A DNA stretch of 64,000 nucleotides from an uncultured Rickettsiales bacterium (GTDB lineage Bacteria > Pseudomonadota > Alphaproteobacteria > Rs-D84): assembly GCA_900546225.1 (NCBI GenBank), contig URBZ01000001.1, positions 124,001-188,000 on the forward strand, given 5' to 3'. Every line of letters begins with the position of its first letter. Within the stretch, counting starts at the first letter, position 1. This document shows positions 40,195 to 50,217 of this stretch, piece by piece. The position numbers and the translations under genes are program-made. The notes under the pieces are model-generated. The model was not told where the DNA came from. It was given only the letters and a program-made list of their open reading frames with translations, and did no database searches.

Positions 40195-42348
40195 TTACAT
40201 ATTTATGTCTTCGCACGATTCGATTTCCTGACAAAATTCTTGCTGGCCACCGGCACTGCGTCCTGCGAACAGACCACCAACCGCACCAACAACGCCACCA
40301 ATCGCCGTGCCCCACCCTGGGGATACCATCGTACCGGCCGCCGCACCCGCGGACATACCACCCGCCAGACCTTTCAGCCCCGCCGCCCCCTTGGATTCAC
40401 CGCCGGTTTCACAAACCTGTTGCATACGGCAAACGTGGCAGTTACGCAATGACGGTTCAAACGACACACTGCGAATATAACTGTAATTCTTGCTGGATTT
40501 ATCCGGCGTTTCAACCTGATATGTTGCCAAGCAATTCTTTTCCGCCGCATCCAAATCTTGCTGGCGCGACAGTTCGGCAATCTTGGATTCCAACGCGCGC
40601 ATCGCACGATTTTCCGCACCAATTTGCGCAATCATTTTCGCACTGTTAAATACGGTGTCGCCCAATGACTTGCGTCCCTGTGGCTTTTCGCTGTCTTGAC
40701 ATGCCGCAACGGTCTTGTCTTGTTCAAACTGTTTGAAAAATTCATCAACAGACGTTGAAACATTGTTGCGAACTGTTTCACGTAACGCCGCCAAATCTGT
40801 TGAATTATCAGGCACAGATGTCAGCGACGCAATCGTTGTATCGGTCGGCAGACACGACATATCAGTCCCGCATACCGCCCCCAACTGTTCACCGAAATAG
40901 TTCAAGCACCCCTGAACCAATTTGTAATCCATCTGTAACAGCACGGACTGGACAATGATATCAAATTGCTTTTCATTTTTGCACGATGGATACATCGACT
41001 GTGGACACAGCGCGGCAATTTCCGTCGGTGTTTTGCCCAGACATTCTGGCGCAGTAAAGTTTTCGCCGCATTTGTCTTGCAAGCATTTATCAATATCGTT
41101 CTGGCAGAACTGTGTACGCAGGTAGCCCAACTTGTCGTTCACGCTACTCTGAATCCCAGGAATCAGCGTTTCGCATTCTGTAATCACCGGACAAATACCC
41201 GCCGCCACATTTACATCGGTCAAACACGTTGAATTTGTTTCTGTGCTGCAACTGTCCTCTAAACAAACTTGGATTCGTGCCAAACATGTCGCGCGTGCGT
41301 TTTTGTCCGCATACTTTGCGGCATCGGCCAAAATAGTTTCAGATTCCGCCGTCCAATCTTGAACAACATAGTCACGAACCGCCATACATTGATCCAACAC
41401 GTTTTCACACGCGTTCGCACGACGTCCCAACAAATCCGCATCCAGACAGTTTTCGAAATTAGTTCCGCAACCACCCTTGTCCGCAATACATGCGCGATAC
41501 GCCAACAAACATTCGCCACGATTGTATTTGTTTGTCGTATCCAGCATTTCCAAACGCGCCTTGCGCACCGCGGCCTCGGCCGTGCGTTTGTTCGCGGTTG
41601 CATTTGTTTTCTGGTCGGTCAAATACGCATTAAATGATTTGCAATCCGATACAATCTGGCGCGCATACAAGGTTTCTTCCATTTCGGCCCTGTCGCCACA
41701 CGCCGCCAATTTATCGGCACAATATTCAGACGCCATCGTATACAGGCCATCGCCGATATCATTATCTGTATCCAACGCGTCCGTGTCGCTGGCACTGCTG
41801 CCACTGTTTAACCAATCAATAAAACTGATACCCGATGCACGCGAACTCTTTTTTGCCTTTTCACTTTCACCAAATACCAACTTTGCCTTGGCCCCCAGTT
41901 GTTCGCGTTCAACCCCCTCGGTATACAAACTGTCCGCCTCTGACTGAATGGATTGAATTTCCTGAATTAAACTTTTTGACTGTTCAATATTAGACGAACA
42001 CGCACAACGCCGCCCCTCGGATTCATCAAGCAAACAAAACTCGTCCATGCATGTGCGATACGCCGTACGACAATCGCTGGTCTTTGTGTCGTCTTTTTCA
42101 TCTGTAACCACCGGCGTGGTGGACGAATTTGCCGGCAATGTTGCAACCGCACCATTCGTTGTGCCACCCGTTGCGGTCGCGGGTTTCGTCGTCATGGTCG
42201 GCTGTAAATTTGCAACCATATTGGGCGAACGTGCGCCCGCCATCGACATACGTGTTACACCAACACGCACAGAATCCGCGTCGCGCGTCGCGCCAAACGC
42301 CAACGACGGCACAGCACATAACAACGTAAAAAACGAAACTAATTTCAT
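40195..42348 (-). CDS. large secreted Cys-rich protein, paralogue 2
   Basis: A 717-residue exported protein. The start at 42348 gives a clean signal peptide (MKLVSFFTLLCAVPSLAFGA); upstream in-frame codons would run back into infA on the other strand. The family motif DCRTAYRTCMDEFC, then CACSS, is followed by long helical segments with paired cysteines. Near the end are CHVC, a glycine-zipper segment (GTMVSPGWGTAIGGVVGAVG) able to insert in or associate with a membrane, and the terminal CEDINM. It forms an operon with paralogue 1 and is divergent from infA. Confidence 0.8.
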   Translation of the reverse strand: MKLVSFFTLLCAVPSLAFGATRDADSVRVGVTRMSMAGARSPNMVANLQPTMTTKPATATGGTTNGAVATLPANSSTTPVVTDEKDDTKTSDCRTAYRTCMDEFCLLDESEGRRCACSSNIEQSKSLIQEIQSIQSEADSLYTEGVEREQLGAKAKLVFGESEKAKKSSRASGISFIDWLNSGSSASDTDALDTDNDIGDGLYTMASEYCADKLAACGDRAEMEETLYARQIVSDCKSFNAYLTDQKTNATANKRTAEAAVRKARLEMLDTTNKYNRGECLLAYRACIADKGGCGTNFENCLDADLLGRRANACENVLDQCMAVRDYVVQDWTAESETILADAAKYADKNARATCLARIQVCLEDSCSTETNSTCLTDVNVAAGICPVITECETLIPGIQSSVNDKLGYLRTQFCQNDIDKCLQDKCGENFTAPECLGKTPTEIAALCPQSMYPSCKNEKQFDIIVQSVLLQMDYKLVQGCLNYFGEQLGAVCGTDMSCLPTDTTIASLTSVPDNSTDLAALRETVRNNVSTSVDEFFKQFEQDKTVAACQDSEKPQGRKSLGDTVFNSAKMIAQIGAENRAMRALESKIAELSRQQDLDAAEKNCLATYQVETPDKSSKNYSYIRSVSFEPSLRNCHVCRMQQVCETGGESKGAAGLKGLAGGMSAGAAAGTMVSPGWGTAIGGVVGAVGGLFAGRSAGGQQEFCQEIESCEDINM

Positions 42349-42420
42349 GTGAATCCACCCTACATTATTATATCTAATTTTATCAAATGTCGGGGCGTGG
42401 CGCAAGCAGATAAAAACATC

Positions 42421-42449
42421 TTGCAATTTTTTATGCCACGCATTATGAT
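42421..42449 (+). promoter_or_regulatory. promoter of infA
   Basis: TTGCAA (42421-42426), 17-base spacer, TATGAT (42444-42449), 38 bases before the start codon. Confidence 0.6.
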
Positions 42450-42487
42450 TACAGCCGTAAATTTGCAGAAAAATCCAAGGAATAGAT

Positions 42488-42736
42488 ATGGCAAAAGATG
42501 ATGTAATTGTATTCAGTGGCACGGTCGAAGACAAACTGCCCAACACCATGTTCCGCGTTAAATTGGAAAACGGACACGAAATTCTGGCAACCGTATGCGG
42601 CAAAATGCGCAAGGCACGCATTTGGGTCAACATCGGCGAAAAGGTTCGCGTTGAAATGACGCCATACGATTTGGACAAGGGTCGCATTACATTTGTTGAA
42701 CGTAACCGCCCCACCCCAGATGCAAACAATCAATAA
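42488..42736 (+). CDS. infA: translation initiation factor IF-1
   Basis: An 82-residue OB-fold protein binding the 30S A site: [65 protein letters not shown] precedes the ATG. The C-terminus is about 10 residues longer than in E. coli. It stands alone between the Cys-rich protein operons. Confidence 0.97.
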   Translation: MAKDDVIVFSGTVEDKLPNTMFRVKLENGHEILATVCGKMRKARIWVNIGEKVRVEMTPYDLDKGRITFVERNRPTPDANNQ

Positions 42737-42737
42737 G

Positions 42738-42766
42738 TAAAAATCCACCACATCGGTGGATTTTTT
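42738..42766 (+). terminator. terminator of infA
   Basis: AATCCACC-ACATC-GGTGGATT followed by TTTTT. Confidence 0.8.
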
Positions 42767-42790
42767 GTTTGATTTTTATTGAAATACCCC

Positions 42791-42812
42791 TTGCCCAGAA
42801 ATGGGCTTTTTT
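42791..42812 (+). terminator. second hairpin before large Cys-rich gene 3
   Basis: TGCCCA-GAAA-TGGGC followed by TTTTTT, 26 bases before the start of the next gene. It may back up the infA terminator or act as an attenuator of the downstream surface gene, as in other leaders of this window. Confidence 0.6.
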
Positions 42813-42837
42813 GATATCATGTGTGACGTATAAAGGA

Positions 42838-45447
42838 ATGAAAAAGATTTTGCTTTTTGCCGCCACATTGTGTGCCGGCATCGGCATGGCCGATGCTGCG
42901 GTGCGCAGCGCGTCAAATATCAGCCGAAATCAGGCATCCGCAACCAATCAATCACAATCGGGCGCGTCACGCGGTGGGACAACAACGGTCAATGCGCAAT
43001 CACGCACCGCAACCACGCGCAAGACAGCCAACACAACCACATCGCGCAGTGCAACCGGCGTATCCGCCCGCACCGCATCAACAAAAACGGTTGCCCGCAC
43101 TGCATCAACCACAACCGCACGCGCGACCACGTCACACGCCGCAACAACCACCACAACCGCACGCAGTGGTACGCCCGCCAATGTTGCGCGCAGTGCGCGT
43201 GCCGCCACAACGGTCACGGCCACCGGCACAAACACATTCGGCACGGGGTATAACGCGTGTCGTGATGCATACTTTACGTGCATGGATCAATTCTGTGCGA
43301 AACAAAATGATACTTACCGTCGGTGCGTATGTTCGTCCAAGCTGACAGAAATTCAATCACGCGAACGCGCATTGACCAACGCGTCTGATAATCTGCAAGA
43401 TTTCAAAAATTTGAATATAGAGGTTATACCCAAAACCGCGGCAGAGGTAAATGCCATGCTGACCGCCAGCGAAGGCGAATTGGCCGCATCATCTGCGCGC
43501 GACAATTCCAAATCGGCACAGGCCCTCAGTGGTATTAGTGAGGTTTTAAGTAACGCCAAATCCAAATCACTGTCAACCAGTGGGACATTGGACATTGCGG
43601 GCGACATAAACGCAATTTGGTCAACCACCGATTTGGCCGATGGGGCAAACATTTCGAACCTGACAGGCGAACCATTGTACAACGCTGTTCATGCCCAGTG
43701 CGCCGAAATGGTATCGGCGAATTGCCCGTCCAGCACGGTTCTGGGTATGGTTGTGTCTGCATACGGAATGTACATTGAAAATGATTGCAGCGCACTGATA
43801 AACGCACTGGACAAAAAACTGAACACCGCAAACAGCACTATTCGCAGCACCGAACGCGAAATGAACACCGCGCGATTGGAAAACTATAACGCGCATAATT
43901 CAACATCTATCAATGACTGTATCGCCCAGGTACGCAGTGATATCACCGCCGACACCGCCTGTGGCAAGGATTATGTACACTGTCTGGATATATCGGGCAA
44001 ATATCTGAACCGCGACACGGGCGAACCAATTTACACCACGAATTTTTACCAGTTGGAAAACCAGATATCGTTGTCTGGCGACGTACTGACCAACCCAACG
44101 AACCGAATGATTGTTGCCGAATTGAACAACAAACGCGCATATGCCGCACGTGGTTTGGACACCTGTCGTGATTTGTCGGACGAGGTATGGGACGAATTTA
44201 TGCGTCAGGCAATCGTTGAAATTTATCAAGGACAACAGTCACGCGTCCGCGATGTTAAAAACGAATGTTTGGACGTTGTGAACGCATGCTATGATGAACA
44301 GAGCAAATCGTTAAAAGATTTTAGTAATGTCAAGGAACAGTTGCTGATTGGTTCACGTCTGGAATTATCCGAAGAATTGTGTCAGGAAAAATTATACGCA
44401 TGCAGCAATCTGTACGGTGACGGAAACGGCAACGGTCTGGACTTATTGATAAACGCAATGCGTGACATCACCGACCAGAAAATCGGCAAAGAATGCCTGA
44501 CAACATTGCAGGAATTTGTCCAAGATACTTGCGCCGTCCCCAGCAACGACAGTTTGCACAGTTACCCATACGCATGCCGTGTCTATGCCCCTGGCAGTCA
44601 AAAGTACGCCACAATTTCCACATGTAACCAACGCATATGGAACGACACAGGCAGCGCAGCCACAGGCCCCGACACCAGCCAAGATCAAACCGGGCCAGAA
44701 GACGGTTGGTTTGAAGAAAAAGCATATATGTGCGGCCCCAAAGCCACATTCTATGAATGCAGCGAAGGGTACTATATGGTTGCCAAAAACGAAGACGGCA
44801 AATGGAAATATAACGCAAACGAAATTGCGGGCAACTATTGTTTCAGATGTCCCGCCGCCGCCACATCGTGCCCTGGGGGCAAGGCCGCACCAATATACGC
44901 CGGCGACAGCCAAGATATCTGTGGCACAGATTATGTCGGCAGTTTGTATCAAAAGGTTGTTCGTTACGCAATGCAGGCATGCGTTCGCCCATCTGAATCC
45001 AGCAAGGGCGACTATGTATTGCCAACCACGATTATGCAAGACGTCAATGTTGTCATGGATTCCGTGCGCGTCGCCATGGCCAAGGAATTGTCCACGGAAT
45101 GCGATCGTCTGGGTGGCGTGTGGGTTGACACACCGTGGGTTGACGTGCAACGCGATGCCGATGGTCAACTGGACGGCCTGCACGATTACACGGGCGATGC
45201 ACAATACAAACTGTTCTATACAGAAACCAGTGCGAATACCCAGTGGGGTTATTGCCGACCACCCGCCGAAACAGACACCAAAAAAGATGACGATTCCAAC
45301 ACATCTGGGGGTACGTCGGATGGTGGCAATACCGGTGATGATACAGGTGGCGACACTGGGGGTGATACCGGTGGCGCCACGGGTGGTGGCGATGATTCTG
45401 GGACAGACACACCAATCCAAGATGCCGCCAAAGACGACCAAGGGTGA
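42838..45447 (+). CDS. large secreted Cys-rich protein, paralogue 3
   Basis: An 869-residue exported protein. The start at 42838 gives the signal peptide MKKILLFAATLCAGIGMADA. Residues about 25-130 are low-complexity Thr, Ala, Ser and Arg. Then comes the family motif ACRDAYFTCMDQFC with CVCSS, long helical regions with Cys pairs (CGKDYVHCLD, CLDVVNACYDEQSK), a Cys cluster YMCGPKATFYEC, and a Gly/Asp/Thr-repeat tail (GGDTGGDTGGATGG). It heads an operon with the gene at 45516. The low-complexity segments suggest a wall-spanning or heavily modified protein. Confidence 0.8.
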   Translation: MKKILLFAATLCAGIGMADAAVRSASNISRNQASATNQSQSGASRGGTTTVNAQSRTATTRKTANTTTSRSATGVSARTASTKTVARTASTTTARATTSHAATTTTTARSGTPANVARSARAATTVTATGTNTFGTGYNACRDAYFTCMDQFCAKQNDTYRRCVCSSKLTEIQSRERALTNASDNLQDFKNLNIEVIPKTAAEVNAMLTASEGELAASSARDNSKSAQALSGISEVLSNAKSKSLSTSGTLDIAGDINAIWSTTDLADGANISNLTGEPLYNAVHAQCAEMVSANCPSSTVLGMVVSAYGMYIENDCSALINALDKKLNTANSTIRSTEREMNTARLENYNAHNSTSINDCIAQVRSDITADTACGKDYVHCLDISGKYLNRDTGEPIYTTNFYQLENQISLSGDVLTNPTNRMIVAELNNKRAYAARGLDTCRDLSDEVWDEFMRQAIVEIYQGQQSRVRDVKNECLDVVNACYDEQSKSLKDFSNVKEQLLIGSRLELSEELCQEKLYACSNLYGDGNGNGLDLLINAMRDITDQKIGKECLTTLQEFVQDTCAVPSNDSLHSYPYACRVYAPGSQKYATISTCNQRIWNDTGSAATGPDTSQDQTGPEDGWFEEKAYMCGPKATFYECSEGYYMVAKNEDGKWKYNANEIAGNYCFRCPAAATSCPGGKAAPIYAGDSQDICGTDYVGSLYQKVVRYAMQACVRPSESSKGDYVLPTTIMQDVNVVMDSVRVAMAKELSTECDRLGGVWVDTPWVDVQRDADGQLDGLHDYTGDAQYKLFYTETSANTQWGYCRPPAETDTKKDDDSNTSGGTSDGGNTGDDTGGDTGGDTGGATGGGDDSGTDTPIQDAAKDDQG

Positions 45448-45515
45448 TTAAAATCAGGCAACTTGCACAATGTGGCAAAATCTGATAGAATACGGAAATA
45501 AGCGAGAGATTGAGT

Positions 45516-46211
45516 ATGAGAAAAATATTTATACTTTCAATAATGTCTTTGATTTGCGCAAACGCGGGCGCGGCAACGCCATGGTGGCAACAGCCCACGA
45601 TTTGCAGATTAGATCCCACAAAATGTTATGCAACAATGGGCACGGGTTACGACAGTGAAATGTGGGACGCTGACAGCAGTTGTCGCGGTATGAAATGGAT
45701 TTGCGCCGACGCATTGACTGATACAAATGCAACCGATGCAAAACTGATCGGGCGCGCCGACATTGCACATGGCACGGGCATCAATTCTGATTTTGATATC
45801 AACGTATTAAACGGCGATTGCTTTGGCATGCGTAAATCCAGTGCCGGCGGAACCAAGGTTTTGATTGACGGCAAATACGTCAACGTATGGTGTGCGGGCG
45901 TATTGCGTAATGTTGATGAAACACTGGAATTTGGTGAAATTACACATGGCGCGCAACCAACATGCCAAACATTGGCAGACGACGGATTTGTCGCGATTGC
46001 CCAAAATAAATGTGTTGGTAAATCGTTTGATACCGCCGAATATTTCATTGAATGTGATGGTGGCGACGGCACATTGCCAAACCGCCTGATTGTATTAAAT
46101 GGTGCTGATGCAAACGCGTCCGGTGGCATGGCCAGCCGCGATGCCGCAAACCAGTTGATGGAAAAAATGTATCAGGTATCACAAACCCAACACAAAAAAT
46201 ACTTCGAATAA
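45516..46211 (+). CDS. secreted protein, partner of large Cys-rich protein 3
   Basis: A 231-residue exported protein with a signal peptide (about 19 residues, ending ANAGA) and 10 cysteines in the mature part (ICRLDPTKCYA, SCRGMKWICAD, NKCVG). No known motif. 68 bases after the paralogue 3 gene on the same strand and ending at a terminator, so probably the second gene of its operon. Start at the ATG 45516 rather than at the TTG 45510. Confidence 0.7.
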   Translation: MRKIFILSIMSLICANAGAATPWWQQPTICRLDPTKCYATMGTGYDSEMWDADSSCRGMKWICADALTDTNATDAKLIGRADIAHGTGINSDFDINVLNGDCFGMRKSSAGGTKVLIDGKYVNVWCAGVLRNVDETLEFGEITHGAQPTCQTLADDGFVAIAQNKCVGKSFDTAEYFIECDGGDGTLPNRLIVLNGADANASGGMASRDAANQLMEKMYQVSQTQHKKYFE

Positions 46212-46237
46212 AAAATGCGCCACCGGCGCATTTTTTT
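46211..46237. terminator. rho-independent terminator
   Basis: ATGCGCC-ACC-GGCGCAT with A and T runs; the same stem and loop as the terminator after pgk (19326-19352). Confidence 0.8.
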
Positions 46238-46274
46238 CACTATATCACTATATCACTATATCACTATATCACTA
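46238..46274. repeat. octamer tandem repeat tract
   Basis: ACTATATC repeated four to five times without interruption, between two terminators. The copy number may vary between strains. Confidence 0.75.
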
Positions 46275-46303
46275 AAACACGTCCCCATTTGGGGACGTGT
46301 TTT
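46275..46303. terminator. terminator of Pmp-like autotransporter gene
   Basis: AACACGTCCCC-ATTT-GGGGACGTGTT with flanking A and T runs. Confidence 0.85.
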
Positions 46304-46304
46304 A

Positions 46305-49300
46305 TCAAAATTCATATCTGAATTTTGCCATGCCGGTTTGCGATGTGTAATCTTTGTGCAGATTCAAATCATAAACCAGCGAGATTTCCAAACCATTGTA
46401 TTCTGCGGTCAGGCCAATTCCGAATTCCCCACCAAAGCGGGACAGACGGTCGCCATCAACCACATAGGACGCTGCGCCTGGCATTGTAACGGTGGACATT
46501 GCTTTGTCAGAAACAAAGTCATATGTCGCTGCCGCGCGCAGTTCTGGGAACCAGTTGATAACCGAATCGTTTTCGATTGCGAAACGATATTTCATACCAG
46601 CAATTCCAGTCAAGAAATCTGTATCATCGCTGCTGACATGGTTCAGGCCGTTGTTGTACGAATCCTGTGTCACATGCAAATAACGCAGACCGATTTCTGG
46701 TGTCAGGCCAGACGCGAAATCATAACCGGTCATAACCTGTCCACCGAACGCGTCAGTGTCATAATCTGATTTCAGACGAACACCAAATGCGTCAACGGTT
46801 TCGGTATATTTTGACATTGTGTAATTCAATGCCGCATTGACGAACCATTCGCTTGGCTTGTACTGGGCATATGCAAATATGCTGTTGCTGTCAATTTCGG
46901 TATCGCGACCGCCATTGGCATGAACATCAGAATGTCCGAACGCATAACCCAAACCAATCGTGTACTGTTTGTCAATCAGCACATCAAACCCAGCCGACAC
47001 ACCACGGGTGTATCCGTTGAACTGGCCATTGAATTTGGACTTGTTAAACATACCCTGTGCCCACACGCCGTAATCAGCATCAGACAAATCACCACCGCTG
47101 CGGCCCATTGTGCCCGCCGATGGTGCGCCTGCCATACGATTCGCCGCCAGTGTCATGACCGCGCTCTGAACAGATTGCGCAACCGATTGAACGACAGGTT
47201 TATCAACTGGGTTTGCCTTGGCAGATTCGATTTCAACATAATCTGTATCGCCATTACGCAATGCCTGTTGCGCGTTCAGCGATGCAATATTTGCCAAATC
47301 GTTATCTGCATTTGCCAACGCAGCAACTCTGTTTGCGGCATTATTCGTCAACCCAGTGTCAGCTGCAATTTCTTCAACCTTTTTGGTTGCGATTGTAACT
47401 GCGCCATTATCGCCCTTGGTCACATCATAGATTGCACCGGCATCAACGACAGTATATTCGTTCGCATTTTCACCAAATATATTATATGTCCCTGTTGTTG
47501 CAACATTCAATGACACTTTGCCGTTGCCTTTGTATGTTTCTGCCAACAGTTTACCATAGTTGTTCGCCCCAACAATTGTTGCGCCAACCGTGCCGTCCAG
47601 TGTCAATTCTTTTTGTTGAACCGTCGCAGTGCCAATATTCAGCGTTGCACCATCAGCAATGGTCAATGCGCCATCGCCTGTGATACCGCCATCAATGGTC
47701 GTTGTGCCGTCCGATACTGTCAATTTACCCAAATTGTGAATATCGTTTCCGACGCCACCAGCCATATTACCGGTGAATGTGTTTTCACCAGACAAGGTTA
47801 TTTGTGCGTTGGCCTCGTTAAACAATGCACCACCATTTTCCGTGGCCACATTGTTCATAAAGTTCACGCCTGTGAACATCATCGAACCGGCCTTGCCTTG
47901 CTTGTCTGCATCGCCGTGATTATAGACAGCCCCACCATGTTTTGCACTGTTGCTATCAAACGAACTTTTTTCAATATAAACATTGCCCTCAGCTGTATCA
48001 CTGTTGTGGAAATAATTATCAAACGCACCACCCGTCTGTTTTGCGGTATTATTCGCAAATACCGTATTGATAATGTCAATTACACCACGATTATCATTTT
48101 TCCCGCTATTCGCAAAACGCGTTGAAATTGCACCACCAACAGTATCAGACGAATTACCACGGAATAAAACACCGTCCAAATTCGTTCTGGCGGTTGAACC
48201 CAAGAACATTGCACCACCACCAGGGTTGTTATTCAACACTTTGTTATTTTCAAAGCGTGAATTTTTAATCCACATACCATATTGGTTTGGGTTTTCTTTG
48301 GCTGCTGCACTATCTGGATTTGCATTTGCAACGTTCACAATTGCACCGCCACCATCGTCACTGGCATTACCATCCCAATCAGCAACATTACCAGAAAACA
48401 GCGAATCTTCGATATGCACCGCAACATAATGTTTGTTACCGGTATAAGCATACAAAGCACCACCAAAATCTGCCTTGTTGCCAATAAATTTTGACGCCTT
48501 GATATCAACATCACCGTTAGCGATGGACACTGCACCACTGTCTGCCTCGCCACTTGCTGTGTTACCAACAAATTCAGAATTCAAGATTTTTGTCTTTTCA
48601 CCGTTTTTGACGTTTATACTAACTGCACCGCCAGAATAACCATTCACACTGTTACCTGTGAATTTTACACTACTCAACGTCAAACCACCGGTGTTATAAA
48701 TCGCACCCCCCTCGGCCTTATCCCCAGATGCAATATTCTTGTAAAATTCAGAATTAGAAATTGTCAATGTACCTTCATTAAAGATAGCACCGCCACTTTT
48801 ACCAGCCGTATTACCGGTAAATGTGTTTCCACCAGACAAACTTACCGACCCACCTGTGGCATTGTATATTGCACCACCGCTTTCACCAGCAACATTGCCT
48901 GTAAATGTAGAATTTGCAATATCAACCTCTGCAAGACCGCCACCACTGTTTTGTGGGGTCACATTTGCTATTGCACCACCAATCTTGCCAGCGCGATTTG
49001 ATTCAAATACTGCGCCATCAATAATACCAATGTGTCCAGCATTGACAATCGCACCACCTTGCTGGGCTGGTCCCACAACCGCCGTATTGTTTATAAACTT
49101 TGTCTTATAAATACCTTCTACCAAACTGCCCCAGGTTCCATTATTGATTGCACCACCATTTCCTGCGACGTTGGAATCAAATACACTATCTGTAATTGTA
49201 GATATAGTTCCCTGATTACGGATTGCACCACCCTGAGATATTCCAGCAGAATTACCGATGAAATGTGATTTTGAAATCAGATTTATTGTTCCACCCTTGA

Positions 49301-49850
49301 TGCCAGCTGATGTTTTTGAATTGTTAATAGCACCACCCTGCGCCGCGGTATTATTTTCAAAAACAACACCAATCAGATTGTCCAATGTTCCAGTACTGCT
49401 GTTATACAACGCGCCAGCGGCCTTTGTACTATTATTGCCAACAAATTTAGTTCCTGCGGCGATTTCCATTTTACCGTCATTCCAAACCGCACCACCAAAT
49501 TTTGCGCTGTTGCCCGTGAACGAAACGCCATCGCCCAGTGTCAATGTACCACTGTTAAAGATTGCCCCGCCGTTTCCATCTGTTTTGTTGTTTGTGAACT
49601 GTGCCCCATCTAACACGTTCAAAACACCCAAAACTTGCGCGACACTGCCATTCTCTGTCGAGATATAACCATCATGTACCCCAGCTAAATTTTCGGTTGC
49701 ATCAGCGTCAACAACTAATCTGGTTTTAGTATCATCTGCACTTGCGCCACCGATAACGACCATTGCGCCCATCGCTGCAATAAATGCGTGTTTCAATACG
49801 GCACGATATGCCGCGGTTAGTTCTTTGATTGCTGTGCGGGACATTTTCAT
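46305..49850 (-). CDS. Pmp-like autotransporter adhesin
   Basis: An 1181-residue type V secretion protein. An extended signal region (about residues 1-40, ending GGASA) is followed by a beta-helix passenger (about 60-700) packed with GGAI(Y/F)N and FxGN motifs, the two signatures of Chlamydia polymorphic outer-membrane proteins. A linker and a C-terminal autotransporter barrel (about 890-1181: YGVWAQGMFNKS, GLGYAFGHSDV, final KFRYEF with terminal Phe) complete it. The start at 49850 follows AAAGGAG. Transcribed alone behind a structured leader. Likely a host-surface adhesin. Confidence 0.9.
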   Translation of the reverse strand: MKMSRTAIKELTAAYRAVLKHAFIAAMGAMVVIGGASADDTKTRLVVDADATENLAGVHDGYISTENGSVAQVLGVLNVLDGAQFTNNKTDGNGGAIFNSGTLTLGDGVSFTGNSAKFGGAVWNDGKMEIAAGTKFVGNNSTKAAGALYNSSTGTLDNLIGVVFENNTAAQGGAINNSKTSAGIKGGTINLISKSHFIGNSAGISQGGAIRNQGTISTITDSVFDSNVAGNGGAINNGTWGSLVEGIYKTKFINNTAVVGPAQQGGAIVNAGHIGIIDGAVFESNRAGKIGGAIANVTPQNSGGGLAEVDIANSTFTGNVAGESGGAIYNATGGSVSLSGGNTFTGNTAGKSGGAIFNEGTLTISNSEFYKNIASGDKAEGGAIYNTGGLTLSSVKFTGNSVNGYSGGAVSINVKNGEKTKILNSEFVGNTASGEADSGAVSIANGDVDIKASKFIGNKADFGGALYAYTGNKHYVAVHIEDSLFSGNVADWDGNASDDGGGAIVNVANANPDSAAAKENPNQYGMWIKNSRFENNKVLNNNPGGGAMFLGSTARTNLDGVLFRGNSSDTVGGAISTRFANSGKNDNRGVIDIINTVFANNTAKQTGGAFDNYFHNSDTAEGNVYIEKSSFDSNSAKHGGAVYNHGDADKQGKAGSMMFTGVNFMNNVATENGGALFNEANAQITLSGENTFTGNMAGGVGNDIHNLGKLTVSDGTTTIDGGITGDGALTIADGATLNIGTATVQQKELTLDGTVGATIVGANNYGKLLAETYKGNGKVSLNVATTGTYNIFGENANEYTVVDAGAIYDVTKGDNGAVTIATKKVEEIAADTGLTNNAANRVAALANADNDLANIASLNAQQALRNGDTDYVEIESAKANPVDKPVVQSVAQSVQSAVMTLAANRMAGAPSAGTMGRSGGDLSDADYGVWAQGMFNKSKFNGQFNGYTRGVSAGFDVLIDKQYTIGLGYAFGHSDVHANGGRDTEIDSNSIFAYAQYKPSEWFVNAALNYTMSKYTETVDAFGVRLKSDYDTDAFGGQVMTGYDFASGLTPEIGLRYLHVTQDSYNNGLNHVSSDDTDFLTGIAGMKYRFAIENDSVINWFPELRAAATYDFVSDKAMSTVTMPGAASYVVDGDRLSRFGGEFGIGLTAEYNGLEISLVYDLNLHKDYTSQTGMAKFRYEF

Positions 49851-49970
49851 TTGAATTCTCCTTTGTTCCAAATGATGGCATTTAACTGCCTGTTAATTTC
49901 ATTTATACCATCTGTTTTGACACTTGCAAGCGCAAAATTGTCCTATCAGGACACATATCAAAACAAATTG

Positions 49971-49999
49971 CAAAAAACCGCCAAAAATTATTTGACGGT
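49971..49999 (-). terminator. attenuator hairpin of leader C
   Basis: ACCGTCAAA-TAATT-TTTGGCGGT followed by TTTTTT on the reverse strand, upstream of the autotransporter gene. Confidence 0.65.
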
Positions 50000-50211
50000 C
50001 GGGGATTTCAACAAATCATATATAGGAATGACCCCACCAGTTTTTGGGTTGCCCCTGTGGTATCACCGGTGGATCCCCGACCATAATGGTGGGGTACATA
50101 CAATAAATGGCGCAAGTGCGCCGCTTTACTGTGCGGATTTGACACGTGCATCGCGCGCGTCACCTATATACGGGCTTGTTGAAGGCCCCGAACCCAAATC
50201 CCTTTGGATTC
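49971..50211 (-). ncRNA. structured leader RNA C of the autotransporter gene
   Basis: Reverse-strand reading. A long-range helix pairs 50194-50178 with 50012-49997 (GGT-CGGGG and TTCAAC segments around a 2-base internal loop). The same 3' arm can instead pair with 50082-50074 (GGTCGGGGA with TCCCCGACC, 9 bp). CCACC-type hairpins lie between. The terminator at 49999-49971 shares three bases with that arm. The plan (promoter, enclosing helix, internal hairpins, alternative pairing, terminator) is like leaders A and B, but the GTGTT loop is absent, so homology is unproven. About 120 bases separate the terminator from the start codon. Confidence 0.5.
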
Positions 50212-50217
50212 ATATTC

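Noticed and set aside
42349..42729. N-terminal extension of the large Cys-rich protein at 40195
   Set aside because: The extension is antisense to infA; the ATG at 42348 gives a standard signal peptide.
44443..45441. Long antisense open frames opposite Cys-rich protein 3 and other genes
   Set aside because: They are shadows of strongly biased real genes, with unlikely Cys/His/Trp-rich composition and no ribosome sites.
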